A stretch of DNA of 64,000 nucleotides, taken from NCBI GenBank assembly GCA_017617125.1, contig JAFZWY010000015.1, forward strand, positions 1 to 64,000. Reading direction: 5' to 3'. Both the position numbers and the translations under genes were made by a program. Each line of letters begins with the position of its first letter. Positions within the stretch are counted from its first letter, which is position 1. The DNA comes from Bacteroidales bacterium (GTDB lineage Bacteria > Bacteroidota > Bacteroidia > Bacteroidales > ML635J-15). Shown here in pieces: positions 23,689-33,070 of this stretch. The notes under the pieces are model-generated. The model saw only the letters and a program-made list of their open reading frames with translations, was not told where the DNA came from and did not search any database.

Positions 23689-26600
23689 ATGAGAAAATTT
23701 TGCTTGTTTGTTCTTGTGTGTTTCCTCTGCTTGGGAGCATTTTCGCAGGAAATCACACTTAGTTTTGTAGGACAGTTGAATGATTCGGAATATTGTCCTA
23801 TGGATAGTGTGGTAGTTACCAATGTTTCTAGAAATTGGACTGAGTCTGTTGTATATCCCGACACAATAATAGTTGTAGGGGGTACTGTCGGTAACAATTT
23901 AAACATTGTAACAAATATGGGATTGGAGCAGAATGTCCCCAATCCGTTTGATTGTGAGACTCGAGTGGAACTCGCAGTTCTGAAACGCGAAGATGTTCGT
24001 ATGCAATTGCTTGATGTTGCAGGTCATGTGTGTGCCGAATACACAGGTTCGCTAAACGAGGGTGTGCATGTGTTTGATATATCGGCTGCAAATCCGCAGA
24101 CATATATACTGAATGCAATTTTAGGCAGCCGTTCGTATTCCATAAGGATGGTGAATGTTGGAAGCGGCTGTGGTTGCAGCATAAAATATTCTGGATTAGG
24201 AAAGGGCATTGTACGAAAATTCGAAACAACTAATGAGTTTGAATTGGGGAACGATATGCAATATGTTGGGTATGCTACCATTGATGGAGATCTGGTTGTA
24301 AGTGATACTGTAGAGCAGTCGTTGACCGAAAACCAGTGTGTAACTTTGCATTTTACTCGTAGTTTGCCACAAGTAGAAACTCTTGTAGCCAGCAGCGTTA
24401 CAAATTTGTCGGCTATATTGCATGGACGAATAACAGGAACAGGAGGTTCTTCTATCATTGCTTGCGGATTCTACTATGGTACAAGTGAAGACGATCTTTC
24501 GCAGAATGTTACAGCAACATTAACCGACAACGTGTTTTCATACGAACTCGCAGATCTTACATTCGGCACAACCTATTATTACCAATCATATGCAATCAAC
24601 AATGTAGGTACAGGCTATGGCGAAGTTAGGTTGTTTACTACAGACAGCTCGCTAAATGGTCATGATTTTGTCGATCTTGGTTTGCCTTCTGGCACATTGT
24701 GGGCAACTTGTAATGTAGGAGCAACTAGTCCCGAGGATTATGGCGATTACTTTGCTTGGGGCGAAACAGTGACAAAGGACTCTTATAGTCATGTTACTTA
24801 TCTTTATTGTAATGGAAGTACCTCTGCTCTAACGAAGTATTGTAATGACACAAGTTGTGGTTATAACGGATTCACAGACACACTAACCATGCTTCAGCCT
24901 TCTGACGATGCCGCAACTGCAAACTGGGGGGAAGGTTGGCGTATACCGACTAAGGAAGAATTCAATGAACTATTGAATAATTGCACTGGTACCTGGACAA
25001 CTAGAAACGGAGTGAATGGATACTTGTTTACTGGCACTAATGGTAATTCAATTTTCCTGCCTGCTGCAGGTCTTATTTATGGTGCTGGTAGTCCCAATGT
25101 TGGCTCTAGAGGGGCCTATTGGACGAATTCGATTTACAATAATCCGGTCTCGGCGTGGGATTTTTACTTCAATTCTGGTTCTTGCACTACTAATGACTGC
25201 TATCTTCGTGAATATGGTTTGTCAGTTCGTGCTGTTTGTATTACAGCTCCTGTAGTAAGAACCAAAAGAGCAGCAGAAGTTAACAGTTCTAGTGCTATCA
25301 TCAAAGGTAATGTTAGTTACGATGGAGGCGCAGATGTAACAGAAAGAGGCTTTGTTTACGGAACAAGTGAGGACAATCTTACTGAAACCTTGTCGTGCGG
25401 TAGTGGCATAGGCAACTTTTCTGCGAATCTTACAAGTCTAGTTTCTGGTACTACCTACTATTATAAAGCATACGCTATTAATAGCGCAGGCATAGGTTAT
25501 GGCGAAGTGAAGAGTTTTATAGCTGAGGATAATTTACCTGTCGACATAATCATGGAAGATGGAATTGCTTTAGATGTTGAGTGTGGACAGTTATACAATT
25601 TCTATGATTCAGGTGGAGCAGATGACAATTATAGCGATAATGAGAGAATGACAGCAACTATTACTTCAGTAGGTCTTATAAAATTGTCATTCTCCAGTTT
25701 TATTGTCGAGAACAGTGGATTGGGTTATATGCGTGTATATGATGGTGATGATATCTCTGGGATTACGTTGATAAATACATATGAAAGTACTTCTGCAATT
25801 TCAACTTACACAGCTTATAGTGGTATGATGACTATTGTATGGGAATCCTATGGGTCTAGTGCTGGTTGGGAAGCAACAATTTCAGCAGATTGTCCTCTTG
25901 TTAGAACAACCGTTGCAACTAATGTTACCATGACAAGTGCAACATTAAACGGCATTGTGTCTGATTCTGGAATTGCAGCTATAACAGGTTGCGGATTCTA
26001 CTATGGCACAAGAGAAGACAGTCTTTTACAGAATGTAACAGCAAACATAATAGGAAATATGTTTTCATACGAATTATCAGGACTTGCATCAGGTACAACT
26101 TATTATTATAGGGCATACGCAATCAATAGTGAAGATACTTCGTTCGGAGAAGTAAGGGTGGTTACTACAGGTGGTGCGCTAAACGGTCACGATTTTATTG
26201 ACCTCGGTTTGCCTTCTGGCACACTTTGGGCTACTTGCAATGTGGGAGCAACTGCTCCTGAGGGCTATGGCGATTATTTCGCATGGGGAGAAATAACACC
26301 AAAGGAAACATACAGTTCTAGTAACTATGTGTATTTTAATAGTTCTAAAATAACTAAATATTGTAATGATTCGCGCCATGGCTATAATGGTTTTACCGAT
26401 ACTCTTACCACGTTGCAGCCTTCTGATGATGCCGCCACCGCAAACTGGGGGGCAAGTTGGCGTATGCCAACTAAAGATGAGTTGGATGAAATGAAGGAAT
26501 ATTGTACAAAAACTAGTACAAATCAGAATGGTGTAGAAGGATACATGTTCACAGGACCTAATGGTAATACAATTTTTATGCCTGTAATTGACGTTAATTA

Positions 26601-26751
26601 TCTAGTTATACATTACTGGTCGAGTTCTCTATGTCTTGATTCTCCAAGCAATGCATGGTTTTTTAACATATTCTATGGTGCAAATTGCGATACCGAGTCA
26701 CGTCACTATGGACTTTCCGTTCGAGCTGTTTGCTCGCCAGGTCAGAACTAA
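23689..26751 (+). CDS. Secreted multidomain protein with two Fib_succ_major-like domains, a CUB domain and an internal T9SS-like domain
   Basis: 1020 residues. Signal peptide 1-19. Residues about 77-157 (QNVPNPFDCETRVEL to SYSIRMVNVG) look like a type A T9SS sorting domain, but near the N-terminus. Then: fibronectin-like repeats (about 226-318, 525-615, 738-826), two copies of the Fibrobacter succinogenes major-paralogous-type domain (about 322-519 and 829-1020, each beginning DFVDLGLPSGTLWATCNVGA or a close variant), and a CUB-like domain (about 618-734, MRVYDGDDISG). The C-terminus ends in GLSVRAVC, so there is no normal C-terminal CTD. Likely secreted and surface-associated; ligand unknown. 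Confidence 0.82.
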   Translation: MRKFCLFVLVCFLCLGAFSQEITLSFVGQLNDSEYCPMDSVVVTNVSRNWTESVVYPDTIIVVGGTVGNNLNIVTNMGLEQNVPNPFDCETRVELAVLKREDVRMQLLDVAGHVCAEYTGSLNEGVHVFDISAANPQTYILNAILGSRSYSIRMVNVGSGCGCSIKYSGLGKGIVRKFETTNEFELGNDMQYVGYATIDGDLVVSDTVEQSLTENQCVTLHFTRSLPQVETLVASSVTNLSAILHGRITGTGGSSIIACGFYYGTSEDDLSQNVTATLTDNVFSYELADLTFGTTYYYQSYAINNVGTGYGEVRLFTTDSSLNGHDFVDLGLPSGTLWATCNVGATSPEDYGDYFAWGETVTKDSYSHVTYLYCNGSTSALTKYCNDTSCGYNGFTDTLTMLQPSDDAATANWGEGWRIPTKEEFNELLNNCTGTWTTRNGVNGYLFTGTNGNSIFLPAAGLIYGAGSPNVGSRGAYWTNSIYNNPVSAWDFYFNSGSCTTNDCYLREYGLSVRAVCITAPVVRTKRAAEVNSSSAIIKGNVSYDGGADVTERGFVYGTSEDNLTETLSCGSGIGNFSANLTSLVSGTTYYYKAYAINSAGIGYGEVKSFIAEDNLPVDIIMEDGIALDVECGQLYNFYDSGGADDNYSDNERMTATITSVGLIKLSFSSFIVENSGLGYMRVYDGDDISGITLINTYESTSAISTYTAYSGMMTIVWESYGSSAGWEATISADCPLVRTTVATNVTMTSATLNGIVSDSGIAAITGCGFYYGTREDSLLQNVTANIIGNMFSYELSGLASGTTYYYRAYAINSEDTSFGEVRVVTTGGALNGHDFIDLGLPSGTLWATCNVGATAPEGYGDYFAWGEITPKETYSSSNYVYFNSSKITKYCNDSRHGYNGFTDTLTTLQPSDDAATANWGASWRMPTKDELDEMKEYCTKTSTNQNGVEGYMFTGPNGNTIFMPVIDVNYLVIHYWSSSLCLDSPSNAWFFNIFYGANCDTESRHYGLSVRAVCSPGQN

Positions 26752-26770
26752 CTAAAAATGATTATAATTC

Positions 26771-26805
26771 ACGGCAGTCGGCAAAGGTCGGCTGCTTTTT
26801 TTTTG
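26771..26805 (+). terminator. Intrinsic terminator after the surface gene
   Basis: GCAGTC and GGCTGC form a stem (with one G-T pair) around GGCAAAGGTC and are followed by nine Ts. It sits about 22 bases past the stop codon and overlaps the upstream part of the next promoter. Confidence 0.65.
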
Positions 26806-26823
26806 TATTTTGCTCTTTTGCAT

Positions 26824-26831
26824 TATATTTG
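26824..26831 (+). promoter_or_regulatory. -7 box TATATTTG of the vWA/DUF4838 pair
   Basis: TATATTTGCA lies 16 bases before the ATG at 26848, and a TTTG at 26802-26805 gives an 18-bp spacer, the best -33/-7 pair in the window. Confidence 0.7.
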
Positions 26832-26847
26832 CAGTAAATATATTGCC

Positions 26848-28242
26848 ATGAAGAAGATTGTCCTCATCATATTGTCCATCTTGGTTTCAATGCTTGCTTT
26901 TTCGCAGACACACAAACCAGTAGTCGAAGAGCCAGAACCTCCGCTAACACGCATACTTTTTATTTTCGATGCGTCGATGAGTATGTCCGACAAGTGGGAG
27001 GGGGCGCAGAAGTTCGTGAAGGCTCGCGAACTTATGTTCGAACTGCTCGATTCACTTGAAAGGGTTCAGAAAAAGCATCCTCTTGAGGTGGCTTTGCGCG
27101 TTTATGGACACCAAAGTCCTGTGCCGCCGCAGGATTGCACCGATTCCAAGCTTGAAGTGTCGTTCGGCGAAAGCACAATCGGGATCATACGCGACAAGTT
27201 GATGTCGATAACGCCCAAAGGAACAACTCCTATTGCCTATTCGCTCGGCAAAAGTGAGGGCGATTTCCCCGACGACAAGGATAGCCGCAACATCATAATC
27301 CTCATTACCGACGGCATAGAAATGTGCCAGGGCGATCCGTGCGAGGTGAGCGCTGCCTTGCAGAAGAAAGGAGTTGTGCTGAAACCTTACATTATCGGTA
27401 TCAACATCGATGTAAAGCAGGCTGATATGCTTGCCTGTATGGGCAATTACTTCGATGCAGGAAACGCCGGACAATTCCGTCAGGCAATAAAGACTATTGT
27501 GTCGGAAGTAACCTCGCTCACGGCTGTGCGTGTGAATCTACTTGATATCAACGGTAAACCTACCGAAACCAATGTGGCAATGTCGTTCCACGATATGACG
27601 TCGGGCGATGTGCGCTACACCTACATGCACACGATGAACGCTGAAGGTCAGCCCGATACGATTTATCTGGATGTGCTTTCGCAGTACAAGTTGAAGGTGC
27701 ATACCGTTCCGCCTGTATATAAGGACGGCATAAGCATAGAGGAAGGCAAACTTAACATTATTGATGTTCCTGCTCCACAGGGCATATTGCTGGTAGATGT
27801 TAAGGGCGACGATCCTGCCGATTCCGACATTAAGTGCATAATCCGCGAAACAGGCATGCATCAAACAATCCATACTCTTGATGCCGACAAGAAGCAGAAA
27901 CTCATTGTTGGTCAGTACGATTTGGAGATACTTACCATGCCGCGTACATATGTCAATGCAGTACGCATCGACCAGGGCAAGTTGCGCAAGGTTGACATTC
28001 CGCAGCCCGGAACTGTAATAATAAACTTCCGCAGTCCCGCCTTTGGTACGCTTTTGCACCAGAATGGCGACATTCTAACAGATATCTACGAATTTTCTCC
28101 CGACAAGACGCATTACAAGTTGCGTTTGCAACCTGGCTATTACCGCGTTGTTTATCGCGAACAGAAAAGCCATTCCGCTAAAAATTCGGCAGAATTCAAG
28201 TTCCGCGTGAAATCTGGTGAAATGACTGTGCAAAATCTGTAG
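26848..28242 (+). CDS. Exported von Willebrand factor A domain protein
   Basis: 464 residues from ATG 26848; a longer frame back to 26758 would cover the terminator and promoter and was not used. Signal peptide 1-19. The vWA domain (about 34-235) has a complete MIDAS metal site: DASMS at 41-45, the Thr in PKGTTPIAYSL and the Asp in LITDGIEMC. The rest (about 236-464) is made of repeated beta-rich units (GTVIINFRSPAFG, LQPGYYRVVYRE) resembling carboxypeptidase-regulatory or PEGA-like modules. It is probably periplasmic or surface. The DUF4838 lipoprotein gene follows 29 bp later, so the two are likely co-transcribed. Confidence 0.85.
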   Translation: MKKIVLIILSILVSMLAFSQTHKPVVEEPEPPLTRILFIFDASMSMSDKWEGAQKFVKARELMFELLDSLERVQKKHPLEVALRVYGHQSPVPPQDCTDSKLEVSFGESTIGIIRDKLMSITPKGTTPIAYSLGKSEGDFPDDKDSRNIIILITDGIEMCQGDPCEVSAALQKKGVVLKPYIIGINIDVKQADMLACMGNYFDAGNAGQFRQAIKTIVSEVTSLTAVRVNLLDINGKPTETNVAMSFHDMTSGDVRYTYMHTMNAEGQPDTIYLDVLSQYKLKVHTVPPVYKDGISIEEGKLNIIDVPAPQGILLVDVKGDDPADSDIKCIIRETGMHQTIHTLDADKKQKLIVGQYDLEILTMPRTYVNAVRIDQGKLRKVDIPQPGTVIINFRSPAFGTLLHQNGDILTDIYEFSPDKTHYKLRLQPGYYRVVYREQKSHSAKNSAEFKFRVKSGEMTVQNL

Positions 28243-28271
28243 AATCATTGAATACCAAAATATTATTCCCT

Positions 28272-30557
28272 ATGAAGAATATTAGCTTAATACTTGCATG
28301 CTTTGTTCTTGTGCTTTGTTCGTGTTCAAATCACAATTCGGTAGTGCTTTCGCAAAATGATGATTATGTTATTGTGTTTGAGGGTGATACTTCTGGATAC
28401 GATTGCATGGCAGCATACGAGTTGAGCGGTTTTCTTGCCGAAATATTCGGACATGAATATCCAGTCGTTACTTGCGAAGAGTATAATGGTGGAAATGCCA
28501 TTTCGATAGGTTGCAATGCAATTTCGCAGGATATTTGCAAAAAGTATTCTGTTGATATTCATGATGATGGTTTCTTGATTCATACTGAGAAGCACAATCT
28601 TTATATATTTGGAAATCAAGAAATAGCATCGTTGTATGGTGTTTGTCATCTGCTCGAAAATTATCTTGGTTGCACATATACTGGCACAAACTGCATACAA
28701 GTAGAAAAGCAGTATGGAGCTGTAGAACTTGACCTTCACGTTGTGCAGAATCCTTCCTTTCGCTACCGTGAGACCTTGCAGTTGATTCCCAATGCCGACC
28801 CGCGCTATGCCAAGTGGCACAAGTTGCACAATCGTGCTGATTTCAATAGCGAATGGGGGCTTTTTGTGCATACTTTCAAGGATTTGGTGCCAGTTTCGGA
28901 GTATTTCGAAACTCATCCCGAATGGTTTTCCGAAATGAATGGCAGGCGTGTGCGTGACGGGCAATTGTGCCTCAGCAATCCAGATGTGTTGGAGGTGCTT
29001 TGCAAGAATCTTGAAGCCAAGATAAAGGAAAATCCCGACAAGAAAATATGGTCGGTTTCGCAAAACGACAATTATTCGTCGTGCCAGTGCGAGAATTGTC
29101 GTCGTCTCGATTCTATTTATGGCGGTCAGTCGGGGACAATGATATGGTTTGTGAATCAAGTTGCTGAGCGTTTTCCCGACAAGGTGATTTCGACGCTTGC
29201 CTACCAGCAGACGCGTCATGCGCCAAAGAACATAAAGCCGGCCGACAATGTGAACATAATGCTCTGTTCTATCGAATGTCCGCGCCATCGACCTATTTCT
29301 GCCGACACGTCGGAACATTCTTTCCAACGAGACTTGGCAGACTGGACTGCCTTGACGCACAACATTTTCTTGTGGGATTATGTGGTACAGTTCCGCAACT
29401 ATATGGATCCGTTCCCAAATCTGCATGTTATTCAGCCAAATTTGCAGGATTTTTACAAGCATGGCATTCCGATGATTTTTGAGCAGGGTTCCAACCAGAA
29501 TATTACCGAAAACTACGAGTGGAGAACATATCTGATTGCCCATCTATTGTGGAATGTAAATCTTGATGTTGATAGTCTGCGAAGCCGTTTCCTTGATGCG
29601 CATTACGGGAAAAACAGAGCAGAATTTATTACAAAGTATTATGACACAATGCAGAAAGCTCTGGTTGAATCGGGCAAAGGACTTAACATCTACGGCTATC
29701 CGATAGATGCGGTTGACAGTTATTTGTCGCCTGACAAGATTACAGAATACCGCAAATTCTTCGCTTCGGCGTACGCAGTGTCGCCATACGACGGTTGTAC
29801 CGGTGAGGTTGCAAAAATTTACAATGATAGGTTGAGATTGCTGGAAATGCCGCTTGATTTTGCCGAAATTGACCTTTCAATGTATGGAATTGACGATAAT
29901 TTGTCATTTTTTACCATCGGAAACAATGGAGAGAAGGTTGTAAAACCAGAAAAAATGCTCCTGGCGAAGAATTTTATTGCCGATTGCGAGCGACTTGGCG
30001 TAAAGCAACTTGACGAGGCAAAATATACACCGGCCCAGTTGCAGGAGAACCTTGCAAACTTTGTTGCAAAATCGACTGGCAAAAATCTTGCCTTGGGCAA
30101 GTCGGTGACTTGTTCGACAGAATGGAGCAACACCTATGATGTCGGTGGTCCAAAGGCATTGACTGATGGCAAGTCTGGCGTTATGAACTATTATTACAAC
30201 TGGCTTGGTTTCAATGGAAACGACATGGATGTGGTGATAGACTTGGAATCGGAGCAGAGTGTAGGCGAGGTGAGTGCCGACTTTCTGTTTTATCCATTGT
30301 CGTGGATTTTTGCACCTAAATGCGTTACTTGCTATCTCTCAGCCGATGGTAAGAATTGGCGCGAAGTATCAAAGAAAAGCTACCAGAACGAGGAGTCTTT
30401 AGCTGAATGCAAGATTGTTGGCTTCAAACTTAATTTCAAAGAGCAGAAGTCACGATATGTGCGGTTGAAAGCCGAGTCGTTGCGAGTGAATCCTGAATGG
30501 CATCGTGGGGTAGGGCAACCCTGCTGGATTTTCTGTGACGAGGTGGTTGTAAGATAA
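28272..30557 (+). CDS. DUF4838 lipoprotein with C-terminal discoidin-like domain
   Basis: 761 residues from ATG 28272, which gives a clean lipoprotein signal (FVLVLCSCS). An alpha-glucuronidase-N-terminal-like domain (about 20-150, with FGNQEIASLYGVCHLLENYL) is followed by the DUF4838 region (about 180-480; SVSQNDNYSSCQCENCRRLD, IFEQGSNQN) predicted to be a TIM-barrel glycosidase-like fold, and an F5/8-type carbohydrate-binding domain at about 640-761 (ALGKSVTCSTEWSNTYDVGG). Likely an outer-membrane lipoprotein acting on polysaccharide. No activity has been read from the sequence. It is terminated by the hairpin at 30555-30589. Confidence 0.82.
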   Translation: MKNISLILACFVLVLCSCSNHNSVVLSQNDDYVIVFEGDTSGYDCMAAYELSGFLAEIFGHEYPVVTCEEYNGGNAISIGCNAISQDICKKYSVDIHDDGFLIHTEKHNLYIFGNQEIASLYGVCHLLENYLGCTYTGTNCIQVEKQYGAVELDLHVVQNPSFRYRETLQLIPNADPRYAKWHKLHNRADFNSEWGLFVHTFKDLVPVSEYFETHPEWFSEMNGRRVRDGQLCLSNPDVLEVLCKNLEAKIKENPDKKIWSVSQNDNYSSCQCENCRRLDSIYGGQSGTMIWFVNQVAERFPDKVISTLAYQQTRHAPKNIKPADNVNIMLCSIECPRHRPISADTSEHSFQRDLADWTALTHNIFLWDYVVQFRNYMDPFPNLHVIQPNLQDFYKHGIPMIFEQGSNQNITENYEWRTYLIAHLLWNVNLDVDSLRSRFLDAHYGKNRAEFITKYYDTMQKALVESGKGLNIYGYPIDAVDSYLSPDKITEYRKFFASAYAVSPYDGCTGEVAKIYNDRLRLLEMPLDFAEIDLSMYGIDDNLSFFTIGNNGEKVVKPEKMLLAKNFIADCERLGVKQLDEAKYTPAQLQENLANFVAKSTGKNLALGKSVTCSTEWSNTYDVGGPKALTDGKSGVMNYYYNWLGFNGNDMDVVIDLESEQSVGEVSADFLFYPLSWIFAPKCVTCYLSADGKNWREVSKKSYQNEESLAECKIVGFKLNFKEQKSRYVRLKAESLRVNPEWHRGVGQPCWIFCDEVVVR

Positions 30558-30589
30558 AAAAGGCGGATTTCTCCGCCTTTTTGTTTTTT
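30555..30589. terminator. Bidirectional terminator between DUF4838 gene and htpG
   Basis: AAAAAAGGCGGA and TCCGCCTTTTT form a perfect stem around TTTC between two convergent genes, with T-runs on both strands. Confidence 0.85.
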
Positions 30590-30606
30590 ATGAGTGTTGG
30601 TGAGAT

Positions 30607-32667
30607 TTATTTCTTCAGCAAATCGACGCTACGTTCAACAAACTTGCTTAACGATTCGCCCTTGAGCAGGTTGTTTGCAAGCAATGCGAGGTCGAACAGT
30701 TGGCTGACAATCTTCTGGCTCTTGCCGTATTCTTTGTACAAGTCCCTGCGCTTGTCGTCGTTTTCGTTAATCTGCTTGCGCAAATCATCGAGACGATTCT
30801 TTTCCTCAACAGGCTTTTCGTCCTCGGTCTTGTACTGTTTCATCTTTTCGTCGAGGGCATCCTTCTCGGCTTTCAGCTTGTCGGCTTCGGCGTTGATTTC
30901 GCTGCGTTTGTCGGCGGTTGCTTTCTCCAAGTCCTTGCTTATGCCAACGATAAGCGGATGGTTGGTGTTGACGATGACCTTGTAGTCGTCGGGCATGTCG
31001 CGGTAGAAGTTAGTTCCTCCGCTGAAAGCCGACATATCCTTCATACGACGCATGAACTCTTCGCGGACAATTACTACAGGCATATCTTCGGGCGACATGC
31101 TGTCGCTAACAACGTAGAAGCGTTTGTTTTCGGGTGTTACGCCCTGGAATGCCCACTTTATGTCGTCCTGTTCGTTTGCGCCAAGTACCGATTCTATCTT
31201 TTCCTCCTTGCGGATAAGGTTGTCGATGATGTCGGAGTCGACACGGACAAAATGGCATTCTCCGAACTTCTGTTCAAGAGCATTGATGAAGTGCATGTCA
31301 AGTTGACCGTCCATTAGAAGTACATCGTAACCTTTGCTCTTAGCTGCCTGAATGTACGAATATTGGTCTTCTACATCGGTGGCGTAGAGGTATACGAGCT
31401 GTTTGTCCTTGTCGGTTTGCTCTGGCTCAATGAGTTTCTTGTATTCCTCGAAGGTGAAATATTTTCCTTCGGTGTTCTTGATAAGTGCAAACTTTTCTGC
31501 CTTTTCGTAGAACTTTTCGTCCGACATCATACCGAACTCAATGAACAACTTTATGTCGTCCCATTTCTTTTCGAACTCGCTGCGGTCGTTCTTGAAAATT
31601 TCGGCAAGACGGTCACCGACCTTCTTGGTTATGTGGCTCGATATCTTCTTTACATTTGAATCGCTCTGCAGGTAGCTTCTCGAAACATTCAGCGGAATAT
31701 CTGGAGAATCGAGAACACCATGCAACAACATAAGGTATTCAGGAACAATGCCTTCTACCGAATCGGTAACGAAAACCTGATTGCAGTAGAGCTGAATCTT
31801 GTTCTTGTTTACATCGAGGTTCGACTTGATTTTCGGGAAGTAGAGGATACCTGTCAGGTTGAACGGGTAATCAACGTTCAGATGTATGTAGAACAGCGGT
31901 TCTTCGAAGTTCATCGGGTAAAGTTCGTGGTAGAACTTCATGTAGTCTTCTTCCTTGAGATCGGCAGGTTTCTTCTTCCAAGCGGGATTTGTGTCGTTGA
32001 TGATGTTGTCTTCGGCGGTTTCCTGCTCCTTGCCGTCCTTCCATTCCTTTTTCTTTCCGAAAACTACTGGAACAGGCAGGAATTTGCAGTATTTTTCAAG
32101 CATTTCCTTGATTCTGTTTTCTTCGAGGAACTCGGCAGATTCTTCGTCGATGTGCAGGATGATGTCGGTACCGATTTCGGGCTTTTCGGTTTCTTCGAGA
32201 GTGTATTCGGGGTCGCCGTTGCATTCCCAGCGAACAGCCTGAGCACCGTCGCGGTACGACTTGGTGATGATTTCAACCTTTTCGGAAACCATGAACGACG
32301 AGTAGAAACCGAGACCGAAATGTCCGATGATTGAATTCGCAATGTCCTTGTACTTGTCGAGGAAGTCGCCTGCACCCGAGAATGCGATCTGGTTGATGTA
32401 CTTGTCGACTTCTTCGGCGGTCATGCCTATACCGTTGTCGCTGACAGTGATGGTTTTTGCGTCCTTGTTTACCGATACCTTTACTTTAATGTCATCTGTA
32501 TTGCCGCTGTATTCGCCCGACTGCGACAAGGTTTTAAGTTTCTGACTTGCATCTACTGCGTTTGATACCAATTCCCTGAGGAATATTTCGTGGTCGGAGT
32601 ATAAGAACTTCTTTATTACTGGGAAGATGTTTTCGGTGGTAACACCTATATTTCCTTTGTTTGCCAT
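30607..32667 (-). CDS. htpG: HSP90-family chaperone HtpG
   Basis: 686 residues, normal for the bacterial HSP90 homologue, an ATP-dependent cytoplasmic chaperone. The GHKL ATPase motifs are present: ELVSNAVDASQKLK (about 32-45), DNGIGMTAEEVDKYI (about 78-92) and GHFGLGFYSSFMVSEKVEI (about 116-134). The middle domain includes PLNVSRSYLQSD. The C-terminal part contains a Lys/Glu-rich coiled region (EINAEADKLKAEKDALDEK). It is a single-gene unit convergent with the DUF4838 gene. No heat-shock operator was recognised upstream. Confidence 0.97.
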   Translation of the reverse strand: MANKGNIGVTTENIFPVIKKFLYSDHEIFLRELVSNAVDASQKLKTLSQSGEYSGNTDDIKVKVSVNKDAKTITVSDNGIGMTAEEVDKYINQIAFSGAGDFLDKYKDIANSIIGHFGLGFYSSFMVSEKVEIITKSYRDGAQAVRWECNGDPEYTLEETEKPEIGTDIILHIDEESAEFLEENRIKEMLEKYCKFLPVPVVFGKKKEWKDGKEQETAEDNIINDTNPAWKKKPADLKEEDYMKFYHELYPMNFEEPLFYIHLNVDYPFNLTGILYFPKIKSNLDVNKNKIQLYCNQVFVTDSVEGIVPEYLMLLHGVLDSPDIPLNVSRSYLQSDSNVKKISSHITKKVGDRLAEIFKNDRSEFEKKWDDIKLFIEFGMMSDEKFYEKAEKFALIKNTEGKYFTFEEYKKLIEPEQTDKDKQLVYLYATDVEDQYSYIQAAKSKGYDVLLMDGQLDMHFINALEQKFGECHFVRVDSDIIDNLIRKEEKIESVLGANEQDDIKWAFQGVTPENKRFYVVSDSMSPEDMPVVIVREEFMRRMKDMSAFSGGTNFYRDMPDDYKVIVNTNHPLIVGISKDLEKATADKRSEINAEADKLKAEKDALDEKMKQYKTEDEKPVEEKNRLDDLRKQINENDDKRRDLYKEYGKSQKIVSQLFDLALLANNLLKGESLSKFVERSVDLLKK

Positions 32668-32771
32668 AATCTATAGTTTTTTTAGTTTGCGCTTGCATTT
32701 TTCAAATGTTATGCCATCGGGGAAAAGGTGACAATTTGTCATGATGGGGGGCGAAGGCTAACAGGCTTGCT

Positions 32772-32811
32772 GTCTAACAGTCTATCTGTCTAGCAGTCTT
32801 GTAGTCTGACA
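32772..32811. repeat. Octanucleotide array GTCTNNNN, five units
   Basis: GTCTAACA, GTCTATCT, GTCTAGCA, GTCTTGTA, GTCTGACA follow each other exactly every 8 bp; only the first four bases are constant. Confidence 0.75.
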
Positions 32812-32942
32812 GCCGGACTGGTCTTCTTTCTGCCTTTTAGCCTTTTCTTCTTTCCTTGAACTTTGAACACTTGTAGACGGTCACGTTTAAACCCAGAAAC
32901 GCCGCAGTCATAGAAACTTAGAACAGCGTACTTCGACTGTCC

Positions 32943-32961
32943 TTCGACAAGCTCAGTGACC
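32943..32961. repeat. TTCGACAAGCTCAGTGACC element
   Basis: This 19-bp word resembles a REP-like sequence that I recall from intergenic regions of many unrelated bacteria. A second CTTCGAC lies at 32931-32937. Confidence 0.5.
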
Positions 32962-33070
32962 GGCAACAAGAAACATTGAATTTTGAACATTGAGCAAGAA
33001 CCCTGAAACGCTGCAGGCATTGAAACCCAGAAACGTGCGCAGCACATAGAAACCCAGAAACGGCGCAGCC

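Larger units (their letters stand above)
32668..33070. other. Repeat-filled spacer between the receiver gene and htpG
   Basis: About 400 bp without a gene. It holds the htpG promoter region, GGCTAACAG, an octamer array (32772-32811), a widespread TTCGACAAGCTCAGTGACC element (32943-32961), GAAAC-type words and mini-hairpins GTGCGCAGCAC (33035-33045) and GGCGCAGCC (33062-33070), the last touching the stop codon at 33071. Confidence 0.8.

Noticed and set aside
26758..26847. Longer N-terminus for the vWA protein
   Set aside because: It would cover a terminator and a good promoter, and the signal peptide begins only at 26848. The same argument removes upstream extensions at 12274, 34505 and 47042.
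28272..30557. GH67 alpha-glucuronidase
   Set aside because: Only the N-terminal domain resembles that family; the catalytic region fits DUF4838 and I could not identify the GH67 catalytic acids.
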